Shown here: positions 1 through 9,510 of the stretch, piece after piece
How positions within the stretch are numbered: position 1 is the stretch's first letter
How the letters are laid out: each line of letters begins with the position of its first letter
Origin: Sulfitobacter sp. F26204
GTDB lineage: Bacteria > Pseudomonadota > Alphaproteobacteria > Rhodobacterales > Rhodobacteraceae
Reading direction: 5' to 3'
Length of the DNA: 64,000 bases
NCBI RefSeq assembly: GCF_026410305.1
Contig: NZ_JAPMLQ010000003.1
Location: forward strand, 248,001 to 312,000
Notes under the pieces: model-generated
The model's input: the letters and a program-made list of their open reading frames with translations, nothing else
Databases searched by the model: none
What the model was told of the DNA's origin: nothing
Made by a program: the position numbers and the translations under genes

Positions 1-28
1 CACGGCCTGCGATCAACGCCAGCGTCAT
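1..28 (-). CDS. lpxI: LpxI, UDP-2,3-diacylglucosamine pyrophosphatase (N-terminal fragment)
   Basis: Only the first nine codons lie in the window (M-T-L-A-L-I-A-G-R), read leftwards off the edge. The ATG overlaps the TGA of lpxA as ATGA, so the two are probably translationally coupled. The start resembles the N-terminus of LpxI (DUF1009 family), which makes lipid X from UDP-2,3-diacylglucosamine, and lpxI commonly follows lpxA in alphaproteobacteria. The call rests mainly on context because so little of the protein is visible. Confidence 0.6.
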
Positions 29-807
29 TTCGGCGTCAGGAAATGGCGACCGGTGTCGGCCTGAACAAAATCTACGATCTGGCGGACATAATCGCTTTCT
101 GTTTCCTCCCCTAACCGGCGGGCGCGATCATGAAACGTGCCGTCGCCCTGGGCCAACATCTGAAAAGCCGCCCTGAGCGCCGTAATATCGGCTCGGGCGA
201 CGCCGCGCCGTTTCAGACCGACAAGGTTCAACCCATCGAGTTCACCTCGCGGTGCCTGTACCAGACCGTAAGGAATAACATCGTTTGTCACCATTGTGAC
301 TGCCCCGATGATGGCGCCCTGCCCGATACGCACAAACTGGTGAATACCGGCAAGTCCACCAATGATCACATCATCCTCAAGGATGCAGTGACCGGCGACA
401 GCAGCCGAATTCACCACGATGACGCGATTTCCCAGGATTGCATCATGCGCGATATGGCAACCGGCCATGAATAAACCGTCATCGCCAATCTTTGTCAGCC
501 CGCCGCCCCCTTCGGTACCGCAGTTCATCGTGACATGTTCACGAATGCGGTTGCGTTTGCCGATCACGAGGCGGCTTGCCTCTCCCTTGAACTTCAAATC
601 CTGTGGAATCTCACCAATCACTGCAAAAGAAAAGATTACAGTGTCTTCACCCACTTCGGTGCGTCCCTTGACCACCACATGAGACTTTAATTCAACGCCG
701 GCTTTCAACACTACCTCGGGTCCGACCAGACAAAAGGGCCCTATCACCACCGACGGGTCGATCTGCGCCCCTTCTTCGATCAGCGCAGAGGGGTGGATGT
801 TGCTCAT
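25..807 (-). CDS. lpxA: LpxA, acyl-ACP--UDP-N-acetylglucosamine O-acyltransferase
   Basis: 260 aa, the usual length for LpxA. It transfers a 3-hydroxyacyl chain to UDP-GlcNAc in the first committed step of lipid A synthesis in the cytoplasm. The N-terminal two thirds is a left-handed beta-helix of hexapeptide repeats, starting [20 protein letters not shown]. The catalytic-type histidine is in the stretch [11 protein letters not shown], and the C-terminal helical part begins around [11 protein letters not shown]. The start codon overlaps the stop of fabZ as ATGA and the stop overlaps lpxI in the same way, so it sits inside a tightly coupled lipid A operon. Confidence 0.97.
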   Translation of the reverse strand: MSNIHPSALIEEGAQIDPSVVIGPFCLVGPEVVLKAGVELKSHVVVKGRTEVGEDTVIFSFAVIGEIPQDLKFKGEASRLVIGKRNRIREHVTMNCGTEGGGGLTKIGDDGLFMAGCHIAHDAILGNRVIVVNSAAVAGHCILEDDVIIGGLAGIHQFVRIGQGAIIGAVTMVTNDVIPYGLVQAPRGELDGLNLVGLKRRGVARADITALRAAFQMLAQGDGTFHDRARRLGEETESDYVRQIVDFVQADTGRHFLTPK

Positions 808-1268
808 TTCGGCAGATCCAGCATGGCCATGAATTCGGCTTCTGCGGCCATTTCACCTTCGACCGTTGCCACACCTGAGAATTTCCAGATCTTTCCACCG
901 GCCTTGCCACGCAGCGTCTTGAGATCCATGCGCAGCACGTCACCGGGCACTACCTTGCGGCGGAATTTGCATTTGTCGATGGACATGAAATAGATCAGCA
1001 TTTCCTTGTCCATCTGATCAAGGGCGACCCCCACCATCACGCCAGCGGTCTGCGCCATTGCTTCGACGATAGTGACCCCGGGCATGATCGGCGAGCCCGG
1101 AAAATGGCCCTGAAAATGGGGTTCGTTCATGGTGACATTCTTGTACCCAACCGCGGATTCCGTGCCGTTGATCTCATCAACCTTGTCGACCAGCAGGAAC
1201 GGGTAACGATGTGGCAGGATCCGTTGGATCATCTGGATGTCAGCGCGCTGGAGGTCTTGACCGGTCAT
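804..1268 (-). CDS. fabZ: FabZ, 3-hydroxyacyl-ACP dehydratase
   Basis: 154 aa from the chosen start. It dehydrates beta-hydroxyacyl-ACP in type II fatty acid synthesis and competes with LpxA for 3-hydroxyacyl-ACP, which fits their adjacency. The hot-dog fold motif [11 protein letters not shown] carries the catalytic His, and [19 protein letters not shown] carries the catalytic Glu. The frame is open upstream into skp, but the ATG at 1268 has a good ribosome binding site (AAAGGA, about 7 bases away) and gives the normal family length, so the longer 187-aa version is not preferred. Confidence 0.96.
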   Translation of the reverse strand: MTGQDLQRADIQMIQRILPHRYPFLLVDKVDEINGTESAVGYKNVTMNEPHFQGHFPGSPIMPGVTIVEAMAQTAGVMVGVALDQMDKEMLIYFMSIDKCKFRRKVVPGDVLRMDLKTLRGKAGGKIWKFSGVATVEGEMAAEAEFMAMLDLPK

Positions 1269-1338
1269 GCGGTGTCCTTTGGTGTCTTCAAATGTACCGA
1301 GATGGCTATCAATTTCTGGACATGCGGGCAAGCGGCGC

Positions 1339-1908
1339 TCAATCAGAGCCGCTGCCCAATGTTTCATTTATCCGCGCGATTGCGTCGTCGGTGATCTCGA
1401 TCGCGGAGGAACTTACAAAGACAGAACGCAATTCAAGGATCACTGCGGCATCGGTTTCGCGCATCAAACGTTCAAGCACCGGACCGGCCGCGCCGAGGAA
1501 AACCTCGCGTTCCTGATCCAGCAATGTGGTCAGTGCACGCCCTTTGGTTGCCTGTACCTGCCTGATTTGCTGTACTTTTTCATCAAATTCATTGGCAAGC
1601 GTTCGGAACTCTTCCGCATCCATGGTGGCACGCACCTCTGTCAGCTGCTTTTCCTCGGCCTCAAGATCCGCTTCGATCTTGCGGTTTTCCGCAGCCAAGG
1701 CTGTGCCTTTGGCTTCGACTTCGGCGGCAACGCGCTGGCCAAACTCGCTTTCCAGAAACAACCGTTCAGAATCAATTGTGAGGATCGGACTTACAACGCT
1801 TCCGCGATTTAGGTCAGCGACGGACAAGCCCTGCTGCGCGCCGCCCGCCTGCACTTGTCCCAAAAGAGCCAAGGCAACCAGAATTGGGCGCACCGCACTC
1901 CGCATCAC
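1339..1908 (-). CDS. skp: OmpH/Skp family periplasmic chaperone
   Basis: 189 aa. The N-terminus is a signal peptide ([18 protein letters not shown], cleavage likely near AGGAQQ). The centre is rich in Glu, Ala, Lys and Gln and looks like the long coiled-coil tentacles of Skp, which hold unfolded outer-membrane proteins on their way to the Bam complex. It starts directly after the bamA stop codon, the classical bamA-skp arrangement. Sequence in this family is poorly conserved, so the call rests on signal peptide, coiled-coil composition and gene order. Confidence 0.88.
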   Translation of the reverse strand: MMRSAVRPILVALALLGQVQAGGAQQGLSVADLNRGSVVSPILTIDSERLFLESEFGQRVAAEVEAKGTALAAENRKIEADLEAEEKQLTEVRATMDAEEFRTLANEFDEKVQQIRQVQATKGRALTTLLDQEREVFLGAAGPVLERLMRETDAAVILELRSVFVSSSAIEITDDAIARINETLGSGSD

Positions 1909-4293
1909 TTAAAATTGAGTGCGGAGCGTGATCTCAAACGACTGTTCTTCGTCAAAATCCTCGCTTTTCAGCGCTTTGGAGAAGTTGAACTGCAAAGGAC
2001 CAACCGGTGTTGTCCAGAAAAGGGAAACCCCGACCACATGACGGAAAGACCCGGTTTCGCCCAGGATCGTGCCGCCATTCGGATTGACGTCATCCAAATT
2101 CCAAAGATTGGCTACGTCATAGAAAACGCCGCCGGAAATGCCGTATTCTTCGGGCAGCCCCAAGGGGAATTCCGCTTCGAAACGGGCGGCGACATATAGG
2201 TTGCCCCCAAGTGGATCATTTGTCGTCCCGCTTACATCGCGTGGACCAATGCCACCGGGTTCGAAACCGCGAATAATCGACGGGCTAAGCAAGAACCGGT
2301 CAACCACTCGGTTGGTGCCCTCCTGCCAAGCCAATGCCCCCCCTTCGAGCGTTGCCCGCAGGGTCACGTCTTCGTTGAAGACACGCTTTTCACCAACGAC
2401 CTTGGCCACGGTCTTGATGAATTTGCTGTCACCACCGAGGCCGGCAAAATCCTGACTGAACTGAAACAACACACCCGCATTCGGGTCCAGCCCGCTGCGC
2501 CGCGTGTCATAGGTATATTCATACCCGATCGACGACGAAACTTGCGCACCCGCTGCGATGTCACCACCGATCGTCAGACCGTTTTCCGAAGGGTCACGTT
2601 CCAGAAGCTCAATCTGCTCTGCAGTATAGCGCAGCGACAAACGCCCGTTTTCGCTGACAGGAAAGGACAGCGAAGGTTGGAAAATCAACCGTTCAGTGTC
2701 GTAGCTTGCATAGGTGGAATTGGTTTCAGCATAGTCGATGTTCAGACCAAAGGCCAAATCGCGTCCCAACAGCGCAGGTTCGACGAAATTGATGCCATAA
2801 CGTGTGGCGTCTTCGGCAGTTGAGATCGACAGCGAAAGCTTTTGGCCACGCCCCAGAAAGTTCTCTTCGGCAAAGCTGACCGCGACCCCAATGCCATCGT
2901 TGTTGGAAAACGACCCGCCAAAGTTCAAGGAACCCGTGGGTTTTTCGACAACATCAACATCGACGACAACCTGTTCACCACTTGACCCTTGCCGCGCGTT
3001 AACTTCGGCGGTTTCAAAATAGTTCAACGCGCGAATACGTTCTGCCGCCTGACGAATTTCGCGTGGATTGAAGGGATCACCCTCGACACTGTCGAACTGC
3101 CGGCGGATGACGCGATCAAGCGTTGTTGTATTCCCCTCAATATCAATGCGTTCTACAAACACGCGCGGTCCGCGGCTGATGACATAGGTTACATCCAGAG
3201 TCAGATCACGATCATTGCGGTTTATCTGCGGCTCAACGCGCATGAAATCAACGCCATCACGGATCGCCTGGCGTTCAAGCCGTGCAATATCTGCCTCTAC
3301 AAGCGTGGGGGAATAGACCACACCGGGGCGGATTTTCACAATTTTTCGGTAGGTTTCGGGATCGACGCCGTTCATCTCGGACACGACCGAAACCTCGCCG
3401 AACTTGAATTGTTGTCCCTCGGTCACATTATAAGAAACGAAAAAGCCGTCCCGTTCCTCTGTCAACTCGCCATTGACGGCGGTGGTGCGCATATCGACAT
3501 ACCCACGCGAAAGATAAAAATCGCGCAACAATTGTTTGTCGACTTCGACCTGTGCTTCACGAAAGGTATCGCGCTTGACCAGTCGGCGAAAGATTCCCGC
3601 CTGTTTGGTGCCCAGAACCCGCCGCAGGCGGCGGTCGGAATATTTGCGGTTGCCGACAAAGCTCAACCGTTCGATTTCAACGTTATTGCCTTCAAAGATT
3701 TCAAAGACCAGATCGACGCGGTTTTGGTCGCGCCGGATAATACGGGGTTGAACACGCGCTGCGATACGCCCTTCCGAGCTATAGGCCTCGGCGATGGCGG
3801 CAGCATCGGATTTTGCCTGCGCCGGGTTGAAAACCCTACGTTCGGTGGAACCGATAAGTTGTTCCAGCACCTCGTCCTTGATCCGCTTGTTCCCTTCGAA
3901 CCGCACACGGTTCAAAGTAGGCAGTTCGACAACTGAGATAACCAGCGTGTTTCCGCGTGGTTCAATCTCGACGCTCTCGAACAAACCGGAATTCTGCAGG
4001 TTTTGATAGGCATCGTTCAATTGACCACCCGAAACCGGTTGGCCACGGCTGATTCCAGCGCGGCGCAAAACCGCAGCATCACCAATCCGGTCGTTGCCGT
4101 TGATCTGGACCGAATTGAACTGGTATTGCTGGGCTTGTACAGGCATGGGCATAGCCACCCAACCCACTGATAACAATGCGCAAACCGACGCACTTTGTGC
4201 AAGTTTGGCAATTGACGTTTTTCTGGCCTGTTTGAAAGGCGCTTTGCCCCACGTGCTCGGTCTCATGGTTTCAACCCACTCAATAGACTTCAT
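1909..4293 (-). CDS. bamA: BamA, outer-membrane protein assembly factor
   Basis: 794 aa with a long signal region (hydrophobic stretch ASVCALLSVGWVAMPMPVQA, cleavage before QQYQFNSV). POTRA domains fill roughly residues 55-400, with repeated motifs such as VRFEGNKRIKDEVL and IDIEGNTTTLDRVI. The rest is a 16-strand-type beta-barrel ending in Phe (TLRTQF), the signature of an outer-membrane barrel. A barrel motif SIIRGFEPGGIGPRD corresponds to the conserved RGF motif of Omp85 proteins. It folds and inserts outer-membrane proteins. An ATG further in (METMRPSTW-like segment, residue 10) is a possible alternative start. Confidence 0.97.
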   Translation of the reverse strand: MKSIEWVETMRPSTWGKAPFKQARKTSIAKLAQSASVCALLSVGWVAMPMPVQAQQYQFNSVQINGNDRIGDAAVLRRAGISRGQPVSGGQLNDAYQNLQNSGLFESVEIEPRGNTLVISVVELPTLNRVRFEGNKRIKDEVLEQLIGSTERRVFNPAQAKSDAAAIAEAYSSEGRIAARVQPRIIRRDQNRVDLVFEIFEGNNVEIERLSFVGNRKYSDRRLRRVLGTKQAGIFRRLVKRDTFREAQVEVDKQLLRDFYLSRGYVDMRTTAVNGELTEERDGFFVSYNVTEGQQFKFGEVSVVSEMNGVDPETYRKIVKIRPGVVYSPTLVEADIARLERQAIRDGVDFMRVEPQINRNDRDLTLDVTYVISRGPRVFVERIDIEGNTTTLDRVIRRQFDSVEGDPFNPREIRQAAERIRALNYFETAEVNARQGSSGEQVVVDVDVVEKPTGSLNFGGSFSNNDGIGVAVSFAEENFLGRGQKLSLSISTAEDATRYGINFVEPALLGRDLAFGLNIDYAETNSTYASYDTERLIFQPSLSFPVSENGRLSLRYTAEQIELLERDPSENGLTIGGDIAAGAQVSSSIGYEYTYDTRRSGLDPNAGVLFQFSQDFAGLGGDSKFIKTVAKVVGEKRVFNEDVTLRATLEGGALAWQEGTNRVVDRFLLSPSIIRGFEPGGIGPRDVSGTTNDPLGGNLYVAARFEAEFPLGLPEEYGISGGVFYDVANLWNLDDVNPNGGTILGETGSFRHVVGVSLFWTTPVGPLQFNFSKALKSEDFDEEQSFEITLRTQF

Positions 4294-4407
4294 TATGCCC
4301 CTGAGTACGTTAGCGATGCGGCTTTGTCAAAACCCTCACAGGCAAAAAGCACTACATAAAGCAGTGCAATTCAGCGCAAAAACATCATCATGTGGGTAAG
4401 GAGAGGC

Positions 4408-4533
4408 TTAGAGAGCCCCGATAAACGCCCCAGCGGCCAGGGCAAGAGCAATCGTAAAGATATAAAGCACGCGATCCCAGTTGAGATCCATCAAAAGGCT
4501 GAGGCCGCGATAAGAACTTTGAATGGTTTGCAT
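4408..4533 (-). CDS. 41-aa single-pass membrane protein of unknown function
   Basis: The ATG at 4533 has a ribosome binding site AAAGGA eight bases upstream, which decides it over the longer open frame that starts at 4602. The product is 41 aa: a short polar start (MQTIQSSYRGLSLLMDLNWD) and one transmembrane helix (VLYIFTIALALAAGAFIGAL). It lies between rseP and bamA in the same direction. Its place in an envelope-biogenesis operon suggests a role in the inner membrane, but I know of no assigned function. The clean RBS and full-length hydrophobic helix argue it is real. Confidence 0.7.
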   Translation of the reverse strand: MQTIQSSYRGLSLLMDLNWDRVLYIFTIALALAAGAFIGAL

Positions 4534-4600
4534 GAGGTCAATCCTTTGGGTTGGAGTCAACCTATCCGCTGATTGGGGCATGATTTGGACGAAATGTGGC

Positions 4601-4634
4601 AAAATGGGGGCATTTGCAAAGTCACCCCCATTTT
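4601..4634 (-). terminator. Intercistronic stem-loop after rseP
   Basis: A perfect 10-bp inverted repeat (AAAATGGGGG and CCCCCATTTT) with a 14-base loop lies between the rseP stop and the 41-aa gene. On the minus strand it ends in TTTT, like a weak intrinsic terminator or attenuator. It could reduce read-through from the dxr/rseP part of the cluster into bamA, or stabilise a processed 3' end. The symmetric ends mean it could act on either strand. Confidence 0.6.
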
Positions 4635-4659
4635 TGCGAATTTTCTTGGGTCTTGATCC

Positions 4660-6006
4660 TCAAGGGCAAAAAAGATCGTTGCCCAACGCAAACACCATCA
4701 GCGACAGCACCATCGCCAGACCAATCGTCATCAAAACCTTCAGTGCCTTGTCGCTTGGTGGTTTGCCGGTGACCGCCTCATAGGCGTAAAATGTCAGGTG
4801 GCCTCCATCCAGTGCTGGCACAGGGAACAGGTTCAACAGGCCCACAGCCGTGCTGAGCACCGCGATGAAATAGATGAATGATTGTGCTCCTTGACTTGCC
4901 ATCGCCCCTGAGGTTTGGGCGATGCCCACCGGCCCGCTGAGGTTACAGGTACTTATGTTGCCCACAATCATTTCGCGCAGACCCGATAGGGAACCGGTAA
5001 TAATACGCCATGTATTCGCAACCCCGCCACCAATAGCATCGGTCAGATCCGGTCTTTCGGTGGCCGCTTCAAAGGCCATGCCCCCCGCAATGCCAATGCG
5101 CAGAGCCCGCTTGAACGATCCATCTGCCTGCGGTTCATCAACCTGTTTTGGCGTCATGGTGAAATCAAGGGTTTCACCATCGCGCCAAACGCGCAACGAA
5201 AGCGGAGCACCATCAGAGCTTTCGACGGCAGATTTCAGTTCAGCAAAGGCAAAGACATCCTTGCCGTCGATCCCGGTTATCACATCGCCCGGTTGCAATC
5301 CCGCATCAATCGCAGCGGATTGCGGGACCACCTGCAACACCACCGGCGGCAGTAAGTATGGGCCATCGACTGACATTTCGACACCATCGCGTCGAACACC
5401 ATAGGTAATCAGCGGTTCTTTGGGCAAAGCCTCTATGAAATCGGCGTAGGCCGGATTTTCCTCTGGAATTACACTGCCCTGAACGGTCACGATTTCATCG
5501 CCTACCTGTAGTTCCGCGCCCCCTTGTGGCAGGTCTCGCAATTCACCAACCGTCAGCGGTGCCCGTGGAACGCCAACCGAAAAACTAACCGCGACAAAGA
5601 TCATGATCGACATTGCGAAATTGAATGCAGGACCCGCCGCAACGGTTAACGTGCGCGCCCAGAGTGGCGCACCATGCATCGTATGCCGCGCCGCCTCCGG
5701 GTCATCAGCCACGGCTGCCATCGCTTCTTCATCCTTGCCAGAAGCGGCATTCGCATCCCCTGCAAATTTGACATAGCCGCCAAACGGCAGAGCTGCGATT
5801 TGCCAAACAGTGCCGCGTTTGTCGGTGCCCGACCACAAAACCGGGCCGAACCCCAGCGAAAACACATCCGCCTTGATCCCGCACCAACGGCCTACGATAT
5901 AGTGGCCATATTCGTGAACTGCCACGATCACCGAAAGCGCGATGACAAAGGCCAGCAACGTCCAGATCAAACCGCCAAATTGCGGTATCAGCCCAACAAT
6001 ATCCAA
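4660..6006 (-). CDS. rseP: RseP-like site-2 intramembrane zinc metalloprotease
   Basis: 448 aa. The first membrane helix carries the HExxH zinc site (VAVHEYGHYIVGRW). A PDZ region lies at about 220-310 (VVPQSAAIDAGLQPGDVITGIDG), and the second catalytic motif is NLFPVPALDGGHL near the C-terminus. Such enzymes cut membrane-bound anti-sigma factors and remnant signal peptides. The start is a TTG at 6006, with an AGGG-type Shine-Dalgarno inside the dxr stop region. No ATG gives a full-length first helix, so TTG seems genuine. It lies four bases after dxr. Confidence 0.95.
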   Translation of the reverse strand: MDIVGLIPQFGGLIWTLLAFVIALSVIVAVHEYGHYIVGRWCGIKADVFSLGFGPVLWSGTDKRGTVWQIAALPFGGYVKFAGDANAASGKDEEAMAAVADDPEAARHTMHGAPLWARTLTVAAGPAFNFAMSIMIFVAVSFSVGVPRAPLTVGELRDLPQGGAELQVGDEIVTVQGSVIPEENPAYADFIEALPKEPLITYGVRRDGVEMSVDGPYLLPPVVLQVVPQSAAIDAGLQPGDVITGIDGKDVFAFAELKSAVESSDGAPLSLRVWRDGETLDFTMTPKQVDEPQADGSFKRALRIGIAGGMAFEAATERPDLTDAIGGGVANTWRIITGSLSGLREMIVGNISTCNLSGPVGIAQTSGAMASQGAQSFIYFIAVLSTAVGLLNLFPVPALDGGHLTFYAYEAVTGKPPSDKALKVLMTIGLAMVLSLMVFALGNDLFCP

Positions 6007-6010
6007 AACT

Positions 6011-7183
6011 CTACCCTGCTCTTTTATGAATGGCGTCTTGTGCCGCCTGACGTGCCAAATGGTCTATTTGCAGCACGTTATCAAGGGTCATGGTGGCAGC
6101 AATATGACCATCCGAAGCTGCAATTCTGGCCAGAACGTCCTCAACCACCTCTGCCATCTGGGGAAAATTGATCCGACCGGCGATAAATCCGTCCAATGCC
6201 GTTTCCTTGGCTGCATTGAACACAGCCCCCATCATGCCACCCGCCTGCATGGTCTCACGCGCAAGACGCAGGGCGGGCCAGCGCCCTTCGTTCGGGGCGC
6301 GAAACTCAAGGCTGCCAATCGCGGCAAGGTCAAGCCGTTCGACCGGCAATTGGCGGCGTTCGGGATGGTGCAACGCAAATCCGATCGCATGACGCATATC
6401 AGGGGGACCGACATGGGCCATGAGCGCGCCATCGTTAAATCCGACCAGTGCATGAATCATGGATTGTGGATGAACCAGAACCTCGATCTGTTCGGGCGAA
6501 ACATCAAAAAACTCATGAGTTTCTATTACTTCCATGGCTTTGTTAAACATGGATGCACTGTCGATCGTTATCCGCTGGCCCATATCCCAATTGGGGTGGT
6601 TCGAGGCCTGATCCAATGTTGCTTCGCATAGTTTGTCGACGGGCCAATCCCGAAAGGCACCGCCGCTTGCCGTGATGATGATGCGCTCGACCGCCTTCAG
6701 ATCCTCACCGATCAACGCTTGATAAATGGCCGAATGTTCTGAATCAACCGGGAGAATTTTCGTGCCATGCCGACCTGCGGTTTCCAGCACCAGCCTACCC
6801 GCACAGACCAGCGATTCCTTGTTTGCCAGCGCCAGAGTGGTGCCCTGTTCCAGCGCGGCCAGCCCCGGTGCCAGACCTGCTGCGCCGACAATCGCCGACA
6901 TGATCCAGTCAGCAGGGCGTGACGCAGCTTCAATGATTGCGGCCTTGCCTGCGCCCGCGTCAATGCCAGACCCCTGCAAGGCATCGCGCAGGTCATCCAA
7001 CAGATGATCATGTGCGGTAACAGCAATATCGGCGCGCAATGCAATGGCATCCTGTGCGAGCTGTGCAATATTGCCAGCCCCCGTCAAGGCGACCACGTCA
7101 TATTCCCCGGCTGCACGTGCAATCAAATCAATCGTGTTCTGCCCAATGGAGCCCGTCGCCCCCAAAATGCTGACCCGTCGCAT
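6011..7183 (-). CDS. dxr: DXP reductoisomerase (MEP pathway)
   Basis: 390 aa, the normal length. It converts 1-deoxy-D-xylulose 5-phosphate to 2-C-methyl-D-erythritol 4-phosphate with NADPH, the committed step of non-mevalonate isoprenoid synthesis. The NADPH site is SILGATGSIGQNT at the N-terminus. The motifs ALANKESLVCAG and LPVDSEHSAIYQAL and the metal/substrate segment ITIDSASMFNKAMEVIE are all present. It follows cdsA by three bases and precedes rseP by four, so it is embedded in the same operon as uppS, which uses its end products. Confidence 0.98.
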   Translation of the reverse strand: MRRVSILGATGSIGQNTIDLIARAAGEYDVVALTGAGNIAQLAQDAIALRADIAVTAHDHLLDDLRDALQGSGIDAGAGKAAIIEAASRPADWIMSAIVGAAGLAPGLAALEQGTTLALANKESLVCAGRLVLETAGRHGTKILPVDSEHSAIYQALIGEDLKAVERIIITASGGAFRDWPVDKLCEATLDQASNHPNWDMGQRITIDSASMFNKAMEVIETHEFFDVSPEQIEVLVHPQSMIHALVGFNDGALMAHVGPPDMRHAIGFALHHPERRQLPVERLDLAAIGSLEFRAPNEGRWPALRLARETMQAGGMMGAVFNAAKETALDGFIAGRINFPQMAEVVEDVLARIAASDGHIAATMTLDNVLQIDHLARQAAQDAIHKRAG

Positions 7184-7186
7184 GGA

Positions 7187-7993
7187 TCAGTTGAGGCCCG
7201 GTGGAAAACCGACAAGCTGCCCGATGACCAGCAATAGCACGGCTGCACCAAGCATGCCGTCAAAACGATCCATCAGGCCGCCATGGCCAGGAATCAGGCT
7301 GGAACTGTCTTTCACACCCATTTTTCGCTTGAGGGCGGATTCGGCAATGTCGCCGATCTGCGATGCCATCGACAGAACAATCGAGACGCAGACCAGTTGC
7401 AACCAGATGCCTGTATTGATTGAAAAAAGCAGCCCGACAATCGCGGCCCCGATCCATCCGGCAACTGTGCCGGACCATGTTTTCTTGGGCGATACCGCCG
7501 GCCAGAGCTTTGGCCCGCCAATCATTCGGCCGGCAAAATAGCCTGCGACGTCGGTTGCAACCACAACCAACACCAACCATAGCATCCAGCCAAAGCCCAG
7601 ATCGTCACGGACCTGCATCAGGCTGTAACCCGTAAGCAGGATAACCAAGGTAAATGCCGCGTAGATCCGGCGATTGTTGGTCAGCAGGGACTGGCCGACA
7701 AGCACCGGCACCAACAACAGGACCAACGCCACAATCACGGGCAAATAAATCGCCGCGAACACTGCAACGCCCGTCAATGCACCCAGTTGCAATTGCTCAT
7801 GTTTGACACCGGGTCGCAGCATGCCGACCAATTCCCAAACCATGATCGCGCAAATTAAAGACACCAGCAGGTGAAACACATGTCCGCCCAATGCGATACT
7901 GACAAGACCGACAGCGACCATCACGGCACCTGCCCCCACGCGTGCTTTGAGATCGGACCAGTTTTGCGCGGTATTTTTCATTTCAAAGCTCAT
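7187..7993 (-). CDS. cdsA: CdsA, phosphatidate cytidylyltransferase
   Basis: 268 aa integral membrane protein with about eight hydrophobic helices. It makes CDP-diacylglycerol from phosphatidic acid and CTP for all phospholipids. The family signature is near the C-terminus: LKRKMGVKDSSSLIPGHGG followed by LMDRFDG. The upstream segment GGPKLWPAVSPKKTWSGT also matches the family. The ATG overlaps the uppS stop as ATGA, so translation is probably coupled. The first transmembrane helices follow a short soluble lead (residues 1-18). Confidence 0.96.
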   Translation of the reverse strand: MSFEMKNTAQNWSDLKARVGAGAVMVAVGLVSIALGGHVFHLLVSLICAIMVWELVGMLRPGVKHEQLQLGALTGVAVFAAIYLPVIVALVLLLVPVLVGQSLLTNNRRIYAAFTLVILLTGYSLMQVRDDLGFGWMLWLVLVVVATDVAGYFAGRMIGGPKLWPAVSPKKTWSGTVAGWIGAAIVGLLFSINTGIWLQLVCVSIVLSMASQIGDIAESALKRKMGVKDSSSLIPGHGGLMDRFDGMLGAAVLLLVIGQLVGFPPGLN

Positions 7994-8748
7994 CTCTTGA
8001 CGCCGCCGAAACGGCGATCACGATTGCCGTAGGACGCACATAATTCGCCAAACTCTGCCCGCGTGAAATCCGGCCAGAGCGTGTCGATAAACTCATATTC
8101 CGCATAGGCCGACTGCCACAGCAAGAAATTCGATATTCGGGCTTCGCCGCTGGTGCGGATTACAAGGTCCGGATCTGGCAAAACGTATGTATCCAGGTAT
8201 CTTGGAAGGGTTTCTTCATCCACGCTCTCAGGGTCGAGCTTACCAGCCGCCACATCCTGTGCCAAACGCTGGGTGGCACGGGCCACCTCGTCACGGCCCC
8301 CGTAGTTGATCGCAATTGTGAGGTTCACCTTGCTGTTGTCGGCGGTTGCTTCTTCCAGTTCGTTCATCAGCTTGGTCAGCTTGCTATCCAGACGCACCCG
8401 GTCGCCGATGAAACGCACACGGACACCGCGTTCTTGCAAATGCCGGGTTTCCTTGGTGATGTAGCGGCGGAAAAGGCTCATCAATCCGGCAACCTCGACT
8501 TGGGTACGTTTCCAATTCTCCGTTGAAAAAGCGAATATAGTCAAATACTTGACCCCGAAATCAGGGCAGGATTCAACAATTTCCCGCACCCGTTTCGCAC
8601 CTGCATGATGTCCAAAAAGGCGTGGTCGCCCCCGTTGGGTCGCCCAACGGCCATTGCCGTCCATGATGATCGCTACGTGGCGCGGGCAGCCTTCGACCTT
8701 GTCGGAAGTGGCGTCGTCTGATCCGGTTTCTTTAGCAGATTTCGCCAT
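7990..8748 (-). CDS. uppS: UppS, undecaprenyl diphosphate synthase
   Basis: 252 aa. It condenses isopentenyl diphosphate onto farnesyl diphosphate to build the C55 carrier for peptidoglycan and O-antigen. Motifs: HVAIIMDGNGRWATQRG with the catalytic Asp, GHHAGAKRVREIV, FAFSTENWKR, and near the C-terminus PDLVIRTSGEARISNFLLWQ. The ATG at 8748 was chosen. A TTG at 8754 has better spacing to the AAGGA sequence and would add two residues, so the start is ambiguous by six bases. Confidence 0.96.
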   Translation of the reverse strand: MAKSAKETGSDDATSDKVEGCPRHVAIIMDGNGRWATQRGRPRLFGHHAGAKRVREIVESCPDFGVKYLTIFAFSTENWKRTQVEVAGLMSLFRRYITKETRHLQERGVRVRFIGDRVRLDSKLTKLMNELEEATADNSKVNLTIAINYGGRDEVARATQRLAQDVAAGKLDPESVDEETLPRYLDTYVLPDPDLVIRTSGEARISNFLLWQSAYAEYEFIDTLWPDFTRAEFGELCASYGNRDRRFGGVKR

Positions 8749-8835
8749 CGACAACTTGTTCCTTGGTTTCCATCCGGGGCGGCACCATGCCCTTCAAGCA
8801 GTGAAACCCTCGGAAGGAAGGCCTCAGGAAACTGC

Positions 8836-9399
8836 TTAAACCTGCATAATCTCGGCTTGTTTGGTTTCAAGCTGTTCATCGACCAACTTGATGAATTTGT
8901 CGGTCAGATCCTGCATCTCGTTTTCCCAGAATTTCTGGTCATCCTCTGACATGCCATCGGCCTTGGCCTTTTTGATCTGGTCCATCCCATCGCGCCGGAT
9001 ATTGCGCATCGAGACACGGGCGTTTTCAGCATAGCTTCCCGCCACCTTGGTCAACTGCGTGCGGCGTTCTTCGTTCAGTTCCGGGATCGGCAGCATGATG
9101 ATTGTTCCGTTCAGCTGCGGGTTGATACCAAGTCCGCTTTCTCGGATCGCTTTTTCAACCTTGCCGACCAACCCCTTGTCCCAGACATTGATCGTAACCA
9201 TACGCGGTTCGGGCACGTTTACCGTCCCGACCTGGTTGATCGGTGTCATGGAGCCATAGGCGTCCACCATCACCGGCTCCAGCATCGACGCCGAAGCCCG
9301 CCCCGTTCGCAGCGACGCAAATTCGGTGCGCAATGAAGAGATTGCCCCTTTCATGCGCCGTTCAAGGTCATCTGTATCGAGCATAAAATCGTCTGACAT
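8836..9399 (-). CDS. frr: Ribosome recycling factor
   Basis: 187 aa, exactly the family length. It splits post-termination ribosomes together with EF-G. Typical RRF stretches are visible: [18 protein letters not shown], followed by a segment ending [13 protein letters not shown], the beta-domain phrase [18 protein letters not shown], and the helical C-terminus [20 protein letters not shown]. It lies 111 bases downstream of pyrH in the same direction, the conserved pyrH-frr pair. An 81-base spacer separates it from uppS. Confidence 0.98.
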   Translation of the reverse strand: MSDDFMLDTDDLERRMKGAISSLRTEFASLRTGRASASMLEPVMVDAYGSMTPINQVGTVNVPEPRMVTINVWDKGLVGKVEKAIRESGLGINPQLNGTIIMLPIPELNEERRTQLTKVAGSYAENARVSMRNIRRDGMDQIKKAKADGMSEDDQKFWENEMQDLTDKFIKLVDEQLETKQAEIMQV

Positions 9400-9510
9400 T
9401 TGGTCTGTCCCTGTGGTCTTATGCGTCTATCAACGCGGTATTTAGGCTTGATCAATTGTATAGAGCATCCGATGCGGGAAACACCAGATGCCTTTGAAAG
9501 GGGTGATCGA

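Noticed and set aside
2989-3936. 315-codon plus-strand open frame opposite bamA
   Set aside because: Runs antisense through POTRA-coding DNA; the bamA frame is strongly supported.
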